Assembly (NCBI GenBank): GCA_026913215.1
Contig: JAPTYK010000007.1
Coordinates: 186,001-250,000, forward strand
Direction of reading: 5' to 3'
Length of the DNA stretch: 64,000 bases
Source of the DNA: Streptomyces diastatochromogenes
GTDB lineage: Bacteria > Actinomycetota > Actinomycetes > Streptomycetales > Streptomycetaceae
How positions within the stretch are numbered: the stretch's first letter is position 1; every line of letters starts with the position of its first letter. The notes beneath the pieces were generated by a model, which saw only the letters and a list, made by a program, of their open reading frames with translations, was not told where the DNA came from and did no database searches. The position numbers and the translations under genes are program-made. Shown here piece by piece: positions 63,856-64,000 of the stretch.

Positions 63856-64000
63856 GTGCCGCGCAGAGTATCCCTGGCCCGCAAAGCCCAGGAGCTGGCC
63901 GACGCCCTGAAAGCTCAGGAAGAGCGCGAGGGCGGTGCAGTCACGGATTTCAGCCCGCATCCCGAGACCGAAGCCCTCCTGATGCGCCGGGGAGTGGATA
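63856..64000 (+). CDS. Partial small protein, cut by the window end
   Basis: GTG 63856 follows a good GGAAGGA and opens a basic, helical protein (PRRVSLARKAQELADALKAQ, then EEREGG and TDFSPHPETEALLM). Only 48 residues lie inside the window. It could be a small DNA-binding regulator, given the repeats upstream, but no family was recognised. Confidence 0.5.
   Translation, partial: MPRRVSLARKAQELADALKAQEEREGGAVTDFSPHPETEALLMRRGVD

Noticed and set aside
1..64000. CRISPR array, insertion sequence, rRNA or tRNA genes
   Set aside because: No regularly spaced identical repeats, no transposase motifs with terminal repeats, and no recognisable RNA gene were seen by eye. A covariance search was not possible.

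Overview
The window is about 70% G+C. Its codon third positions are strongly G/C-biased, it uses many GTG and TTG starts, and genes are joined by GTGA, ATGA and TGATG overlaps. With a WhiB-like protein, a SpdB-type (DUF2637) protein, an FtsK-type translocase, a Prim-Pol/D5 replication pair and a ParA/partner cassette, this points to a large Streptomyces (or close relative) plasmid or integrated conjugative element. No rRNA, tRNA, CRISPR array or insertion sequence was seen.

Layout. Positions 0.3-9.6 kb carry small, mostly hypothetical plus-strand genes: a secreted protein, a TerD-like protein, a lipoprotein and a large SF2 helicase with four helicase-associated repeats. Positions 9.7-11.4 kb hold a leftward serine recombinase coupled to a small partner. 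Positions 11.7-22.1 kb hold more hypotheticals and an NAD-dependent DNA ligase whose BRCT domain is read as a separate ORF. Positions 22.2-31.5 kb are minus strand. From 31.5 to 23.8 kb lies a conjugation operon: WhiB-like, tiny coupled ORFs, SpdB-like, a helix-turn-helix protein with repeats, small membrane proteins, an FtsK/TraB-type translocase, then a strong terminator. A 16-bp perfect inverted repeat at 31.76 kb separates this operon from a rightward module: a Phd-like protein with two similar halves and an SF2 helicase-nuclease. These face a convergent, frame-disrupted gene of about 1,216 codons with a C-terminal NERD-like nuclease. Positions 38.7-43.3 kb are the replication region: a Prim-Pol and a D5/SF3 helicase flanked on both sides by inverted copies of a CTGAAGGGGCTGA-type iteron.

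Positions 43.3-47.1 kb hold small membrane proteins, a DUF457/YdjM-like protein and a lipoprotein. Positions 47.4-58.5 kb are a leftward type IV secretion-like operon: a Replic_Relax-like protein, a VirD4/TcpA-like coupling ATPase, a VirB8/TcpC-like protein, a pilin-like protein, a small membrane protein, a VirB4-like ATPase and a VirB6/TrbL-like membrane protein. A G+C-rich palindromic non-coding block (58.5-59.7 kb), a DNA-binding protein, a 1.1-kb centromere-like repeat region and the ParA/partner pair follow. The window ends inside a small gene start.

The element therefore encodes its own replication, segregation and maintenance, and apparently two conjugation machineries: a Streptomyces FtsK-type dsDNA pump and a T4SS-like channel. 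A caution for the reader: at least ten genes have single-base reading-frame breaks, and several of the best-placed ones lie on runs of three to five C or G. They may be sequencing indels rather than true lesions, so those genes are described by their reconstructed extents.
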